A stretch of 64,000 nucleotides of DNA, from NCBI RefSeq assembly GCF_009828925.2, contig NZ_WUTY02000002.1, positions 124,001 through 188,000 of the forward strand. The letters run 5' to 3'. The translations under genes and the position numbers were made by a program. The notes beneath the pieces were generated by a model. The model saw only the letters and a list, made by a program, of their open reading frames with translations. It was not told the origin of the DNA and made no database searches. Positions within the stretch are counted from its first letter, which is position 1; each line of letters opens with the position of its first letter. Shown here in pieces: positions 9,819 to 18,314 of this stretch. This DNA is from Methylicorpusculum oleiharenae (GTDB taxonomy: Bacteria; Pseudomonadota; Gammaproteobacteria; Methylococcales; Methylomonadaceae).

Positions 9819-9842
9819 AAACGGTAATATCAATTACCGTTT
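9819..9842. promoter_or_regulatory. TetR-type operator between the efflux operon and its regulator
   Basis: A perfect inverted repeat, AAACGGTAA-N6-TTACCGTTT, lies in the 104-bp gap between the adaptor gene (- strand) and the divergent TetR gene. Size, symmetry and position fit an operator for the TetR protein controlling both directions. Binding is inferred. Confidence 0.7.
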
Positions 9843-9893
9843 AGTCTAGGGTATCATTTCGTATCGAGTCAATTTATTTTTGCGTGATAGATC

Positions 9894-10508
9894 ATGATCA
9901 AATGCGGGCGGCCCTGTAAGGGCGAAGAACTGTTAAGCCGGGATAGAGTCCTTGATTCGGCTTTGCAGTTATTTCTCGAACACGGTTACGGTAATCTGAG
10001 CATGGAAACCATAGCCCGCGATGCGCATGTGTCGCTACGGACTATTTATCGACATTTTGATGGTAAGGCAGGTCTGTTCGGTGCCTTGATCAGGCGCTGT
10101 ACTGACCAGTTTATCGGCAGTCTGTCGGAAGACTGTTCGATGGAAGAGGCCTTGATTGCTTTTGGCCGGCAGTTTTTATTTCGCATTACCCGGCCGAATG
10201 TTTTGAGAATACGGGCAATATTGATTGGGGAATCGCAACAATTCCCGGATTTGGCAACTCAGTTTTATGAGCAGGGTCCCAGTCGAACCCTTGAACAGCT
10301 CACCGAGTTTTTTGCTCGCCACCAGCAGGCGGGACGAATTCGTAATATCGAGCCCGACTTTCTGGCCGACCAATTTATCAGCGTGTTACGCGGCGAACGT
10401 TTGCAAAGATTGCAGTTAGGCCTGGAAGCGCCGCCGGAAGAGAGTGACATCGAGGTTTGGGTTGCCAAAACCACCAGCTTGTTTTTAGAGGGCTGTTTAG
10501 CTCGATAA
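9894..10508 (+). CDS. TetR/AcrR family transcriptional repressor
   Basis: The 204-residue protein has an N-terminal TetR helix-turn-helix (RVLDSALQLFLEHGYGNLSMETIARDAHVSLRTIYRHF, about residues 19-56), followed by a helical ligand-binding domain with a C-terminal TetR_C-like region. It is transcribed away from the RND operon with a palindromic operator between them, the normal layout for local repression that is relieved by a pump substrate. The ribosome site at this ATG is weak (GTGATAGATC); no better start keeps the HTH intact. Confidence 0.88.
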   Translation: MIKCGRPCKGEELLSRDRVLDSALQLFLEHGYGNLSMETIARDAHVSLRTIYRHFDGKAGLFGALIRRCTDQFIGSLSEDCSMEEALIAFGRQFLFRITRPNVLRIRAILIGESQQFPDLATQFYEQGPSRTLEQLTEFFARHQQAGRIRNIEPDFLADQFISVLRGERLQRLQLGLEAPPEESDIEVWVAKTTSLFLEGCLAR

Positions 10509-10588
10509 ACTTGCGTAACCAAGTTATCGATAGCATACGCATTACCTGAAAGTGAAAAATGAACGTCCGGCCATTCTGGGTGCTATCA

Positions 10589-11059
10589 CTAGAATTCATC
10601 AGCGTGTTCCTCAACGCCATCGCCTCGGGCAATCATTATCGCTTGATGTAAGCGCACTAAATCGGCTTCCAGTTTTGAAACTTCCTCCGGGGAATAATCA
10701 TTGAATAGTTGATTGATATGGCTTAAATGCTCTGGGAATGTTTGTTCGTATACAGCCCGTCCCGCTTCGGTTAAACGTACGATTTGGCTACGACCGTCTT
10801 TTTTCGAGGCCAACCTTTCTACTAGCCCTTTGTCTTCCAGACGGCTGACAACACCGGTTAGCGTGCCTTTGGTGATCAAAGTCTCCTCGCCAAGCTTCTT
10901 GGATTGCATGCCGTTACTATTGCCCAAAGTGATGATCACATCGTATTGCGGTAAAGTTAAATCAAGCGCATGAACATGTCGGGCGGCATAAGATAAAAAC
11001 GCTTGGTGTGTGCGGAGTAACTCGCGCAATACCGTTGGAAATGTTAAGACAGAGGTCAT
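10589..11059 (-). CDS. MarR family regulator (copy 1)
   Basis: This 156-residue winged-helix protein has the MarR core: DNA-reading helix around KKLGEETLITKGTLTGVVSRLEDKGLV and the wing ASKKDGRSQIVRLTEAG. The C-terminal helices form the dimer interface. It is a close paralogue of the next gene (10589-11059 versus 11214-11768 share LITKGTLTG, GRSQIVRLT and PEHL..(I/V)NQLF). A perfect GTTCTAATTAGAAC palindrome lies 16 bp upstream of the ATG, so autoregulation is likely. The effector is unknown. Confidence 0.88.
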   Translation of the reverse strand: MTSVLTFPTVLRELLRTHQAFLSYAARHVHALDLTLPQYDVIITLGNSNGMQSKKLGEETLITKGTLTGVVSRLEDKGLVERLASKKDGRSQIVRLTEAGRAVYEQTFPEHLSHINQLFNDYSPEEVSKLEADLVRLHQAIMIARGDGVEEHADEF

Positions 11060-11074
11060 GATTCAAGAATAATT

Positions 11075-11088
11075 GTTCTAATTAGAAC
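11075..11088. promoter_or_regulatory. MarR-box palindrome upstream of MarR copy 1
   Basis: The perfect 14-bp palindrome GTTCTAATTAGAAC sits just upstream of the first MarR gene. The same motif recurs at 11772-11785, 12078-12091 and 12100-12113, always in a promoter position. It is a probable shared operator. Confidence 0.65.
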
Positions 11089-11213
11089 GTGATAATAACT
11101 GTAAGCCACTTTACTCTCAAGAAAAACTTGGCGAATTCGTAGCATAAGTGCATACCCTGTTTAGCGAGATGGGATGCAACCTAACTCATGAGGTCAGCGG
11201 CAGGCAGCTATAG

Positions 11214-11768
11214 TTAGTAAAGCCCGACCACATCACCCGCCTGATGATTTTTACAGACCGCCTTAACTTTGGCACACCAGCCCGCTATTCCGTCAACTAG
11301 CTTTTCACTGCCGTCACCATGCGCAGCAATGATCGCCTTACGTAACCGTAGCAGCGTCGATTCAAGCGTCGCAATGTCTGCTAGGGAATATTCCTTAAAT
11401 AGTTGGTTAACATAGTCCAGATGCTCGGGTACGGCTTGTTCAAATAAGGTTTGTCCCGCCGTCGTTAGGCGGACAATCTGACTGCGGCCATCGGTTTTCG
11501 AGGCAATCCGTTGTACTAGGCCTTTATGCTCCATGCGGTTGATAATGCCGGTCAAGGTACCTTTAGTGATTAAGGTTTTCTCGCCCAGTCTCTTGAAAGT
11601 CATGCCGAACGCATGGCCCAAGGTCAAAATAATATCTAATTGGGGCAGCGTCAGCTCTAAGGTGTGCGCATGAATGGCCGCATAATTTAAAAAAGCCTGA
11701 TGCGTACGCACTAACTCGTTGATAAAGAGTGGAAATTCCATTGTAGGTGACATAGCATTCAAACTCAT
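11214..11768 (-). CDS. MarR family regulator (copy 2)
   Basis: This is a 184-residue MarR winged-helix protein with the same core as its neighbour (KRLGEKTLITKGTLTGIINRMEHKGLV, wing ASKTDGRSQIVRLTTAG). It carries a C-terminal extension of about 30 residues (GIAGWCAKVKAVCKNHQAGDV) absent from copy 1. The operator-like palindrome lies only 3 bp before the ATG at 11768, leaving no room for a ribosome site. Initiation may therefore be leaderless, or may use the in-frame ATG at 11753 or 11741. The two genes look like a tandem duplication. Confidence 0.85.
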   Translation of the reverse strand: MSLNAMSPTMEFPLFINELVRTHQAFLNYAAIHAHTLELTLPQLDIILTLGHAFGMTFKRLGEKTLITKGTLTGIINRMEHKGLVQRIASKTDGRSQIVRLTTAGQTLFEQAVPEHLDYVNQLFKEYSLADIATLESTLLRLRKAIIAAHGDGSEKLVDGIAGWCAKVKAVCKNHQAGDVVGLY

Positions 11769-11771
11769 TTG

Positions 11772-11785
11772 GTTCTAATGAGAAC
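11772..11785. promoter_or_regulatory. MarR-box palindrome upstream of MarR copy 2
   Basis: GTTCTAATGAGAAC, one mismatch from a perfect palindrome and from the copy-1 box, sits directly before the second MarR gene. Confidence 0.6.
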
Positions 11786-12077
11786 TAAATATAGGCCTAA
11801 TCAAACCTAGTCTCAAGCTTTTTACTTCAATTTGCCGGTATTCATCTAAAACCCTTCCGCTCGACCCTCTAAACAGTGTCTGACCGCCCTTATTAAGGTG
11901 ATTTTCTGGTTTTTCGGCAAGTGTGACCGCCGCAATGAAGCCAATAGCACGCGGTCTACGACGCGTCAAACCAGTGAAGATAGATGTCTATATAGAATAA
12001 GCAATTGATAAATGAAAAATTTATTTTATTAAAGCAGATAACGGAACTCGATAAAAAAACAGGTCTAACAATTATTT

Positions 12078-12113
12078 GTTCTAATTAGTACAAAAAATCG
12101 TACTAATTAGAAC
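12078..12113. promoter_or_regulatory. double MarR-box upstream of a small exported protein
   Basis: Two boxes, GTTCTAATTAGTAC (12078-12091) and GTACTAATTAGAAC (12100-12113), are spaced 22 bp centre to centre (two helical turns) and are mirror images of each other. They lie about 90 bp upstream of the exported-protein gene at 12205. This arrangement suits cooperative binding of two MarR dimers on the same DNA face. Confidence 0.65.
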
Positions 12114-12204
12114 TAACGGTGTTAAGATACAACCCTACTTAGCGAGTCACTTGACTCATTCGTTAGATTGAACTCTTTTATTTACCACTTGTGAGGCTTA
12201 CCCC

Positions 12205-12594
12205 ATGAACATATTCAAAAAAATTCTACTTTCTTCTGTTATGACTGTCTCTATGGCGGCCATCTCATCAGTTGCTTCTGCGGTAGAGAACCCTTCCTAT
12301 GAAGACGTTAAAGCGGCCATCGAAAATACCCAGTCTAAAGTTGATGAAAGCATTGCCGCGTTGAACAATGGCGCCGACAATGAAGTAGTTATAGAAATGA
12401 TCACCGATGCCCGTCAATTGCAAAAAGATATTGCCAATAATGTGCTTGACCTGAAACGCAACCAAGCCAGCAATGTGTTGAAAAAAGCGCGTACAGCCCT
12501 CAAAAGTAACGAACTGGAAGTCGCTAAAGAATCGTTAACTGATGCGGCAAACCGCTATAAAGAAATCCAAAATCTTTATGCAGCGAATCACTAA
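12205..12594 (+). CDS. small exported helical protein of unknown function
   Basis: The 129-residue protein has a Sec signal peptide (MNIFKKILLSSVMTVSMAAISSVASA, cleavage after about 26). The mature part is almost entirely helical and charged, with Asn/Ala-rich repeats (VDESIAALNNGADNEVVIEMITDARQLQKDI, KKARTALKSNELEVAKESL). It lacks cysteines and recognisable motifs. The ribosome site GTGAGG precedes the ATG. The double MarR-like operator upstream makes it the likely target of the adjacent regulators. A periplasmic binding or stress role is possible, but I do not recognise the family. Confidence 0.75.
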   Translation: MNIFKKILLSSVMTVSMAAISSVASAVENPSYEDVKAAIENTQSKVDESIAALNNGADNEVVIEMITDARQLQKDIANNVLDLKRNQASNVLKKARTALKSNELEVAKESLTDAANRYKEIQNLYAANH

Positions 12595-13648
12595 GCGCTA
12601 AAGGTAGTCACGCCTTCGGGCTGATCACTTTAAGTAATACCTGAATCCGTGATTCCACATATTGCCTGACATTTTATCCTGCCGCCTATTCCAAAATTCG
12701 CTGTGTTTAAAAGTGGCATCCCGGCAATCGAAAAGTTTTACACCTTCATACGTGAGGGTGTAAATAAACGGTTATTTTCAATCCCGCGAGGTGGTTGATG
12801 CGGATGGTAAAACCGTTGCGCATGAATGGCGGTTTTATCTTTGTGGGTTTAATGCTGATTCGGCGACGATTTTATGCCATGACAAAACCACTGAGCAGGT
12901 GCCTATCGATGCCGACAACCGCATTTTGATTGATGGTCAATGGTTTTCTTCGCTTCATTGGGATCATTGATGGGGTCTGCCGCTGCACTGGATGTTTGCA
13001 TTTCAAAAGCGTGAAAAGCATTAGTTTATTTGGATGTTGGGGCATTTTTCGCTATTCGCGAAAAACCGGACGCCCTTCGAGGCTCGCTATTCGCTCGGTC
13101 GTACCGACTGGCGGCTATTGCCGCCACCCTCAGGCCGCCTTGCCGCGCTCAATAAGGGGTCGCCTTTTGCTACGCGTCAGGCATGACACCCCTTAGCCAC
13201 TGGGGCTTATCCCTTAATAGGAGGACCGTTAGGATTCCAGACAGCCAGTGCAGCCGACTCCTAAAAATGACACCCGCTATAGTGGTCGTCTTTCTGGGGT
13301 ATACCTATACGGTACGCAGCCATTGAGACAACTTTCGCGTATCAATAGGGTGCAATTTTAATTTTTGAGGCATGCCGACATTAATGTCTAGATCTTAATG
13401 AGACAAAAAGGGCACATTTTACAGTTGCAATTAAAGTGAGCCCACGAAAATGAAATGCGAGCCTTTACCTATAAATGCAAGCTCAATTGCAGATAATCGG
13501 GGTTTGAGGCGCAGTGGAACGAAAAACCGAGTTAGCGTCCATCCTAATGCGCTACATGATTGAATGATCTGCCCTTGCATCACTCAAAGCATTCGTGAGT
13601 GCCGGAATCGCTGGCTTTATTTTACTTATATCTACCCTGTTTCTGATC
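12595..13648. other. gene-poor stretch with remnants and hairpins
   Basis: About 1 kb without an intact gene. It holds an open remnant at 12764-12970 (listed separately), an inverted repeat TTTTCGC-N5-GCGAAAA near 13047-13065, and a GC-rich block to about 13200 that looks like debris of a mobile element. I see no RNA gene in it. Confidence 0.4.
12764..12970 (+). pseudogene. remnant of an unidentified coding region
   Basis: This stretch is open for 68 codons from a stop to TGA, with no ATG; a GTG at 12791 is the only possible start. It reads ...REVVDADGKTVAHEW..., CGFNADSATILCHDKTTEQVP and DGQWFSSLHWDH, which look like real protein. I do not recognise the family and regard it as the tail of a truncated gene. 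Confidence 0.3.
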
Positions 13649-13915
13649 TCACTTATACACTTCTCGGCGATTGCCGATCTTCAGTACTAAGACGCACAAC
13701 ACGCCGTCCTGAATTTCACAAATTAATCGATAGTCGCCCACTCGATAACGCCACAAACCGCCAAGTGGACCTGATAAAGCCTTGCCTGTATTGCGTGGAT
13801 TGTCGGTAGCAGCCAAACGCTCCCTCAAAAATTTCGTGATACGCCTCGCTTCGACCTTATCGAGCTTTGCTAGTTGCTGATTCGCCGTCTCTGTCAGTTC
13901 AATCCGCCAAGCCAA
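13649..13915 (-). CDS. RelE/ParE-superfamily toxin
   Basis: The product (88 residues from a TTG at 13915) has the RelE fold: WRIELTETANQQLAKLDKVEARRITKFL, then ...LSGPLGGLWRYRVGDYRLICEI and the C-terminal VLKIGNRREVYK. The GLWRYRVGDYRL strand and the basic C-terminus are the family's RNA-contact elements, and these toxins cleave ribosome-bound mRNA. Similar proteins begin at 'LAWRIEL', so I place the start there, overlapping the antitoxin gene by 17 bp; ATGs at 13933 and 13957 are alternatives. It forms an operon with the upstream antitoxin. Confidence 0.85.
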   Translation of the reverse strand: MAWRIELTETANQQLAKLDKVEARRITKFLRERLAATDNPRNTGKALSGPLGGLWRYRVGDYRLICEIQDGVLCVLVLKIGNRREVYK

Positions 13916-14126
13916 GCGCGTTCTCCACTTCATCCAATGAATAAACGCGTTCTTCACCTTTGCGAACCCGTTCTAACACATCGGTGGCCAAGTAATAATC
14001 TTCCATATCATCCAGTCCTTTCTCGATGATCTCTCGTAAATAAAATGCCTTGGTACGACCGGTTTGGCCTGCCAGATAATCAAGCCGTTTTTCAATTTCC
14101 GCAGAAAGTCTTATTGAGGTGGCCAT
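13899..14126 (-). CDS. RelB/ribbon-helix-helix antitoxin
   Basis: The 75-residue protein begins MATSIRLSAEIEKRLDYLAGQTGRTKAFYLREII, a ribbon-helix-helix DNA-binding domain. The acidic C-terminal tail (EDYYLATDVLERVRKGEERVYSLDEVENAL) would wrap the toxin. It overlaps the toxin start, so translation is coupled. An inverted repeat about 30 bp upstream is a likely autoregulatory operator. Type II toxin-antitoxin pairs of this sort stabilise mobile DNA. Confidence 0.87.
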   Translation of the reverse strand: MATSIRLSAEIEKRLDYLAGQTGRTKAFYLREIIEKGLDDMEDYYLATDVLERVRKGEERVYSLDEVENALGLAD

Positions 14127-14154
14127 GTATAGTCCCCTTTACGTCAAATATTGA

Positions 14155-14173
14155 ATACATGTGATCAATGTAT
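14155..14173. promoter_or_regulatory. candidate operator of the toxin-antitoxin pair
   Basis: ATACAT-N7-ATGTAT (with TGATCA in the spacer region) lies about 30 bp upstream of the antitoxin ATG, where a ribbon-helix-helix antitoxin would bind for autorepression. Confidence 0.4.
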
Positions 14174-14362
14174 CACAAATTGCTTTTACCTGGAACAAAG
14201 AATAAAAAGCCGACAACCCGCTAAAACTAGCCAATTTACATTGGCCTTTATATTTTTGGCTGTGTACTTTACACTAGGCCAATTAAAGTATACCCAACTT
14301 GGCCTTAAATCCGCTTACTTTGGCCGCTAACTCGGTTATTAGTTCCACTACACCTTAAACCC

Positions 14363-15381
14363 CTTTACCGGGAGCGATGTCACTCTTACCAAAGCGTTTG
14401 AACAGCACTTCGGCGATACGGCGGTCAGTATTCTGGATCCCACTTTCCGGTTCAACAACAAGATCGGTGCGGAGGCTTCTCGGTTTGTCATGCAAAATCC
14501 GACGCAAATTGCCAAACAGATTCAAAGCCAGTCGGTCATTGCAGGCGCTGCAGTCTCGTTAATCAAGACCAATCAGGTTCAGGTGGGATTGGAGCCGCCT
14601 TATCGGCAATCAACGCGAAAGCAACAGCCGAAAAGCAGGCCAGTGTATTGATTTTAGCCTGGTTCAACTTCAAGAAACCGGAGCTGAGAAGCCTGAAGCA
14701 ACAGTTCCCTCATCTGAAACTGCAGTTTATGACGGTACACGGCTCGAAGGGCAAGGAAGCCGATTATGTGGTCGTGTTAGGCTTGGAAAAAGGCAAGCAC
14801 GGCTTACCGTCGGAGAAAGCGACGCATCCGTTATTGGAATTGCTCTTGCCGAAAGCGGAAGAATTCGCTCACGCCGAGGAACGCCGTTTGTTCTATGTGG
14901 CGCTGACTCGCGCGAGACATCATGTGTATTTGATAAGCGATGCCGATAAGGCTTCTGATTTTGCCCGCGAGTTGGTTGATCAGGGCTACGAGATTAACGT
15001 TGACGAATTTACCGGAGAGGGTTTTCAGGACAAGATTGCCGACATTCTGTGCAGTGAATGCGAAACCGGTTATATGGTGGCCAGGGACAGCAAACACGGC
15101 AGCTTTTTTGGATGCAGCCAGTATCCACTGTGCACGCATACCGAAACAGCCTGCCAATGGTGCGGCAGCGGCATGCGTGAAAAAGGCCGGTACCGGGTTT
15201 GCGAAAACAAACGCTGCGATTATGTCGAACCGGTTTGCCCGGCATGTGGCGGAAAATGAGCATCAGAAAAGGACCCTATGGCGAGTTCTGGGGGTGTTCA
15301 CATTCCCGGAAAGATGCCGATTTTTCTTGTAAGCACACCGAGCAGTTTATCGATCTGAAAACCGCTAAACATATCCAATAG
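14363..15381 (+). pseudogene. decayed DNA helicase IV-like gene with C-terminal zinc ribbons
   Basis: Only the C-terminal third of a UvrD/HelD-type helicase remains. Frame one (from 14363) reads FTGSDVTLTKAFEQHFGD and FRFNNKIGAEASRF, the region after the Walker B/QxxY segment of HelD. A frameshift near 14580 moves to a frame reading QFMTVHGSKGKEADYVVVLGL (motif V) and AEERRLFYVALTRARHHV (motif VI). A zinc-ribbon region with repeated CxxC pairs (CSECETGY, CQWCGSG, CPACGG) follows. A second shift near 15257 leads to a further ribbon (GEFWGCSHSRKDADFSCKHTEQFIDL). The N-terminus is missing, so it cannot act as a helicase. Confidence 0.75.
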
Positions 15382-15459
15382 AAGATACAGGGTGTATTTT
15401 CAGTTTTTTTACTACACTCATCAGCATTGCTAACCAGAGGATATTAAGGAACTACCAGG

Positions 15460-15941
15460 ATGACAGACGTCAGTAAACTTTCCACCACCCAATTAGCCAA
15501 ACAACGCGGTATTACCCCCACCGAATTATTCGCCCAATTAAATACACAGGGTTTGCTCAAAAAAGAAAACGATCAATGGATGTTAACCGATACAGGTCTC
15601 AGCTTAGGCGGCGTGTATTTAACCGGGAAACACGGCAAATATGCAGCCTGGCCAAGCGATGTCGATTTCAATTTCGGTCAAACGGCGGGTAGCTCCTCTC
15701 CAAAAGCTGAAGCATCGACTCAAAAGTTCATTACCGCAACGGCTATTGGCAAACACTTCGAGTTATCGCCCAATAAAATGAATTACATCCTGTCGGAACT
15801 GGGCTGGATCAAGAAAGGCCTGAAAGGCTGGCTGATAACCGACCAGGGCTTACAGCTTGGCGCCCAGCAGGGTGAAGATGTAAGGTCCGGAATTCCTTAT
15901 GTCCGTTGGCCTGAAAAGATACTGAATGTGAAAGCGTTAAA
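15460..15941 (+). pseudogene. N-terminal part of an IS-interrupted gene (HTH repeats + nuclease-like)
   Basis: This is the 5' part (about 160 codons) of a gene split by an IS1380-like element. It contains two copies of a small winged-helix-like module: TTQLAKQRGITPTELFAQLNTQGLL...LTDTGLSLGG, and TATAIGKHFELSPNKMNYILSELGWI...ITDQGLQLGA. As it stands the frame runs into the IS and ends at 15969. Joining 15460-15941 to 17581-17998, with one TTAAA target copy removed, gives an uninterrupted 299-residue protein. The repeats suggest nucleic-acid binding; function unknown. Confidence 0.75.
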
Positions 15942-17575
15942 CCTAAAAAGAGCAGTTAAAACTTGCTAAACTATCTCAAGTAATTGATATCAATTGAGAA
16001 TGAGGCGCTTATGCAAGAGATCATGACTCACCCATTGGGTGATGGCCAATCAAAAGCATTGATACCCTTAGCTGAACCCGTAACGGTCGACACATTTGGC
16101 GGGCGGATTCATGTCGAATGGAATCCGCAAGCGGCCGTAACGCCGTTGGGGCAGTTGCCGTTTTTTATCGACTACCTGCACGTCAGTGGCTTGTTTGACG
16201 AGTGGGTGTCGAACTGTCCGTTGCACTGGACGAGTCCGAATGCCCCGACTAAAACCGATGTTTTAGGTACGGTGCTCTTGTCGGTACTGTCGGGCCATCA
16301 GCGCTATGCCCACATCAACGCCTTACGCGGCGACGGCGTCAATCCCGGTTTATTGGGCATGAGCAAAGTGGTCAGCGAAGACTCGGTGCGGCGCAGCTTC
16401 AGCAAAGCGCCGGAAGAGGAAGTCATTCCTTGGTTACAAGGAAGCCTTCAGCGAGTCTATACGCCGGTGTTGAGTGAGCCTTGGATTCTGGATGCGGATG
16501 CCACGGTGAAGACCATTTACGGCCAGCAGGAAGGCGCGGAAGTCGGTTACAACCCGCATAAACCGGGACGCCCATCGCATACCTACCACACGTATATGAT
16601 CGCCAACCTGCGCTTGATTCTGGATGTGGAAGTCCGGAGCGGCAAACAAGTCGCGTCCAAGCACAGTGCCCCCGGGTTATGGGCATTACTGGAACGCCTG
16701 CCGCGTGAACACTGGCCGGCATTGATCCGAGGCGACCGCGACTGGGGCACCGAAGCCAATATGCGTGAAGCAGAACAGAGAGGCGTACCGTATTTGTTCA
16801 AACTGCGCCTGACTAAAGGTACGCGGACCCTCGTCGACCGGCTCATGCGCGGCTACGACTGGATAGATGCAGGCCAAGGTTGGCAAGGGGCCGAATCGAC
16901 CTTGCGTCTAAGTGGCTGGAGCCGGAACCGGCGCGCCATCGTCTTACGTCGGCGGATCAAAAAAGACGTGGCGGTGGTGAGCCGACCGCAAGACGGCCCC
17001 GAACAACTCAGCTTTGCCGAGTTGAGCGATCAGGTGGATGTCTACGAATACAGTGTGTTGATCACGTCACTGGCTCACGAAATCCTCAGCATCGCCCAGC
17101 TGTACCGAGATCGCGCCGATGCCGAGAACAACTTCGACGAATTGAAAAATCACTGGGGCTGGGGTGGCTTTACCACCCAAGACTTGAAGCGTTGCCGCAC
17201 GATGGCCAGAATCACCGCACTGATTTATAACTGGTGGAGCTTGTTCGTTCGATTGGCCAACCCGGATCAACATACCGAGGCGATCACCAGTCGCCCGTTG
17301 ATGCTGTATGCGATCGGCAAACAGACGCGTCATGCCGGTCAAAACCGCTTGACCATCAGCAGCACGCACGCCGAAGCTGAAAAAGTAGAACAACACTATC
17401 GCAGGATTGCCGCGTTCTTCAGAGAGCTTCGGTCAACTGCGGAGCAGTTGACCGCGATCCAGCGCTGGTACCGAATCTTGAGTTTAGCGCTGGTTAAGTA
17501 CCTCAAGGGGCGTCAATTGCAGCCGCCGGAATGCCTGCCAGCACCTGCTTAGTGGATTCAACCGCTCTTTTTAGG
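15942..17575 (+). mobile_element. IS1380-like insertion sequence, complete
   Basis: This 1634-bp element is bounded by inverted ends CCTAAAAAGAGCAGTTAAAA and, at the right, the complement of CCTAAAAAGAGCGGTTGAAT. It is flanked by a 5-bp direct repeat TTAAA (15937-15941 and 17576-17580). It carries one transposase gene. Both ends and the target duplication are intact, which points to a fairly recent insertion. Confidence 0.85.
16011..17552 (+). CDS. IS1380-like DDE transposase
   Basis: This 513-residue transposase starts from the ATG at 16011, which has GAGG 6 bases upstream; a TTG at 15984 is also open. It shows the DDE signature of the IS4/IS1380 superfamily: ILDADATVKTIYGQQEGAEVGYN (first Asp), ALIRGDRDWGTEANMREAEQRGVPYLFKLR (second Asp) and YRDRADAENNFDELKNHWGWGGF (Glu in the YREK-like motif). 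The motif PHKPGRPSHTYHTY is typical of IS1380. The frame is uninterrupted, so it is probably active. Confidence 0.88.
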   Translation: MQEIMTHPLGDGQSKALIPLAEPVTVDTFGGRIHVEWNPQAAVTPLGQLPFFIDYLHVSGLFDEWVSNCPLHWTSPNAPTKTDVLGTVLLSVLSGHQRYAHINALRGDGVNPGLLGMSKVVSEDSVRRSFSKAPEEEVIPWLQGSLQRVYTPVLSEPWILDADATVKTIYGQQEGAEVGYNPHKPGRPSHTYHTYMIANLRLILDVEVRSGKQVASKHSAPGLWALLERLPREHWPALIRGDRDWGTEANMREAEQRGVPYLFKLRLTKGTRTLVDRLMRGYDWIDAGQGWQGAESTLRLSGWSRNRRAIVLRRRIKKDVAVVSRPQDGPEQLSFAELSDQVDVYEYSVLITSLAHEILSIAQLYRDRADAENNFDELKNHWGWGGFTTQDLKRCRTMARITALIYNWWSLFVRLANPDQHTEAITSRPLMLYAIGKQTRHAGQNRLTISSTHAEAEKVEQHYRRIAAFFRELRSTAEQLTAIQRWYRILSLALVKYLKGRQLQPPECLPAPA

Positions 17576-17580
17576 TTAAA

Positions 17581-17998
17581 AGACAGCATCGACAACATGA
17601 AAGGCGTCGACAAGCCCAAAACCGAAAGCGACAAAATGGACAGCTTCCGGCATAAATTTGAAGCGACGCACCGGGCGACAGATGGCCACTTTGTCCGGTC
17701 AAAAGCGGAAATGCTGATCGACAACTGGCTGTACATGGCCGAAATCGTCCACGCCTATGAGCGAAAATTGCCTATTGAAGAGGAAATGTACTGCGATTTC
17801 TATATTCCCACCGGCAAAGTCTACATCGAGTTTTGGGGCTACGATAACGATTCTAAATACCTGGCGCGTAAAGAGGAAAAGCAGGCCATTTACAAGAAGT
17901 ATAACTTCAACCTGATCGAGTTGACTGATGATGAAGTGCTTAACCTGGACGATATTCTGCCGAGGTTATTGTTGAAGTTTGGGGTGCAGGCTTATTGA
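17581..17998 (+). pseudogene. C-terminal part of the IS-interrupted gene (PD-(D/E)XK-like domain)
   Basis: This is the 3' half of the gene started at 15460. The reading KDSIDNMKGVDKPKTESDKMDSFR leads into FVRSKAEMLIDNWLY...ERKLPIEEEMYCDFYIPTGKVYIEFWGY...LARKEEKQAIYKKYNFNLIELTD. The D-FYIP-GKVYIEFWG arrangement, with downstream K residues, resembles VSR/DUF559-type restriction-endonuclease-fold domains, where a lysine sits near the Glu. Alone it lacks a convincing start, although an ATG at 17598 is open. The fold assignment is inference. Confidence 0.6.
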
Positions 17999-18314
17999 GG
18001 TGCACGATGCGAAGGCCGAAGACTTGAGCGATTACCTGAGCCTGACCTCGATCCGGGGCGAGGTGATGGTACAGTTTTGGTTGAGGCCTGGGATGCGACG
18101 GTGAAGTTCAGCTTTTCCGGAGGGGCGGGGAAGGTGCCAACTCCAGTGGTGTTGGAGGGGATGTTTTGAAGGCAAGTTAAAGTTAATTGTATCAAGCGAA
18201 ATTTGGAGAATTTCTTTAACAAACTTTGTTTGTATTTTGACACAGGTTAACTACATTAAGTATGGCTGTGATTGTTTCTTAATCACTAATTACCAATAAA
18301 AAAGTCATTAAAAT

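Noticed and set aside
12595-13560. RNA gene or riboswitch in the gene-poor stretch
   Set aside because: Only short hairpins are visible. No tRNA, rRNA or known riboswitch core was recognised here or elsewhere in the window.
14200-14340. Repeated TTGGCC/GGCCAA words suggesting a CRISPR-like or iteron array
   Set aside because: The spacing is irregular and the unit is only 6 bp. No conserved repeat-spacer structure exists here or elsewhere in the window.
18001-18160. Protein-like reading EVHDAKAEDLSDYLSLTSIRGEV after the split gene
   Set aside because: Too short and without a start. Possibly a relic, but I could not tie it to a family.
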